A stretch of DNA of 7,370 bases from CAZWLD01 sp964634685 (GTDB lineage: Bacteria > Bacillota_I > Bacilli_A > Acholeplasmatales > JAEDCM01), in contig CAZWLD010000058.1 of NCBI GenBank assembly GCA_964634685.1, positions 1-7,370 of the forward strand. Direction: 5' to 3'. The notes under the pieces are model-generated. The model did no database searches. It saw nothing but the letters and a program-made list of their open reading frames with translations, and was not told where the DNA came from. Below, one piece after another: positions 7,311 to 7,370 of the stretch. Within the stretch, counting starts at the first letter, position 1, and each line of letters starts with the position of its first letter. The translations under genes and the position numbers were made by a program.

Positions 7311-7370
7311 TAGAAATTGGTACTCTAAAATAATCGGAGTAGGTAGCGAAACCAAGCTTTAAAAAAATCG
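7311..7370 (+). other. Non-coding 3' trailing region with short inverted repeats
   Basis: Sixty bases after gltD contain no coding sequence that I can support and no + strand T-run, so no terminator for gltBD is seen. Two short inverted repeats can form: TACTC (7321-7325) with GAGTA (7337-7341), and TTGG (7317-7320) with CCAA (7352-7355) enclosing it. GGT/ACC (7342-7344 and 7351-7353) is an alternative. An A-run follows at 7360-7367. This could be an RNA fold before a next gene or chance. The window ends too soon to say. Confidence 0.3.

Noticed and set aside
7317..7357. Resemblance to the glutamine (glnA) or manganese (yybP-ykoY) riboswitch through GGAGTAGG and GCGAA, attractive beside GOGAT genes
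   Set aside because: Only a short string is shared. The expected helix order and the full conserved joins are not present, and the segment is downstream of gltBD rather than leading it. I cannot support a riboswitch call.

Overview
The window comes from an A+T-rich bacterial chromosome that reads with the standard bacterial code: TGA is a stop and tryptophan is TGG. Purine-rich Shine-Dalgarno sites, a TTG start and an intrinsic terminator fit a low-GC Bacillota. An Erysipelotrichia- or Acholeplasma-like lineage is possible, but I cannot fix the taxon from sequence alone. All four genes lie on the + strand and fill almost the whole window. I see no mobile element, CRISPR array, tRNA or rRNA.

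Layout. Positions 1-77 are a short A+T-rich lead-in. Positions 78-533 encode a YaiI/YqxD (DUF188) PIN-like protein. A well-formed sigma-70-type promoter overlaps its 3' end. Positions 561-1412 encode a DegV-family fatty-acid-binding protein that most likely starts at a TTG. A strong rho-independent terminator at 1420-1455 follows. Positions 1474-5919 encode the large (alpha) subunit of glutamate synthase, gltB. It overlaps by one base the small (beta) subunit gene gltD at 5919-7310. The last 60 bases hold a small structured non-coding stretch with no identified gene.

How the genes work together. GltB and GltD form NADPH-type glutamate synthase (GOGAT). GltD oxidises NAD(P)H on FAD and passes electrons through Fe-S clusters to GltB. 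GltB releases ammonia from glutamine and adds it to 2-oxoglutarate, giving two glutamates. Both subunits keep the expected catalytic and cofactor motifs and look functional. The first two genes have no clear metabolic link to GOGAT, and the terminator splits them from gltBD.

This is mostly ordinary housekeeping sequence, and I found no convincing undescribed system. The main point of interest is the degV-gltB junction. The terminator's T-run ends only 18 bases before the gltB start, so gltBD must be expressed by regulated read-through, from a promoter upstream of the hairpin (an attenuator arrangement), or from a promoter embedded in the hairpin itself.
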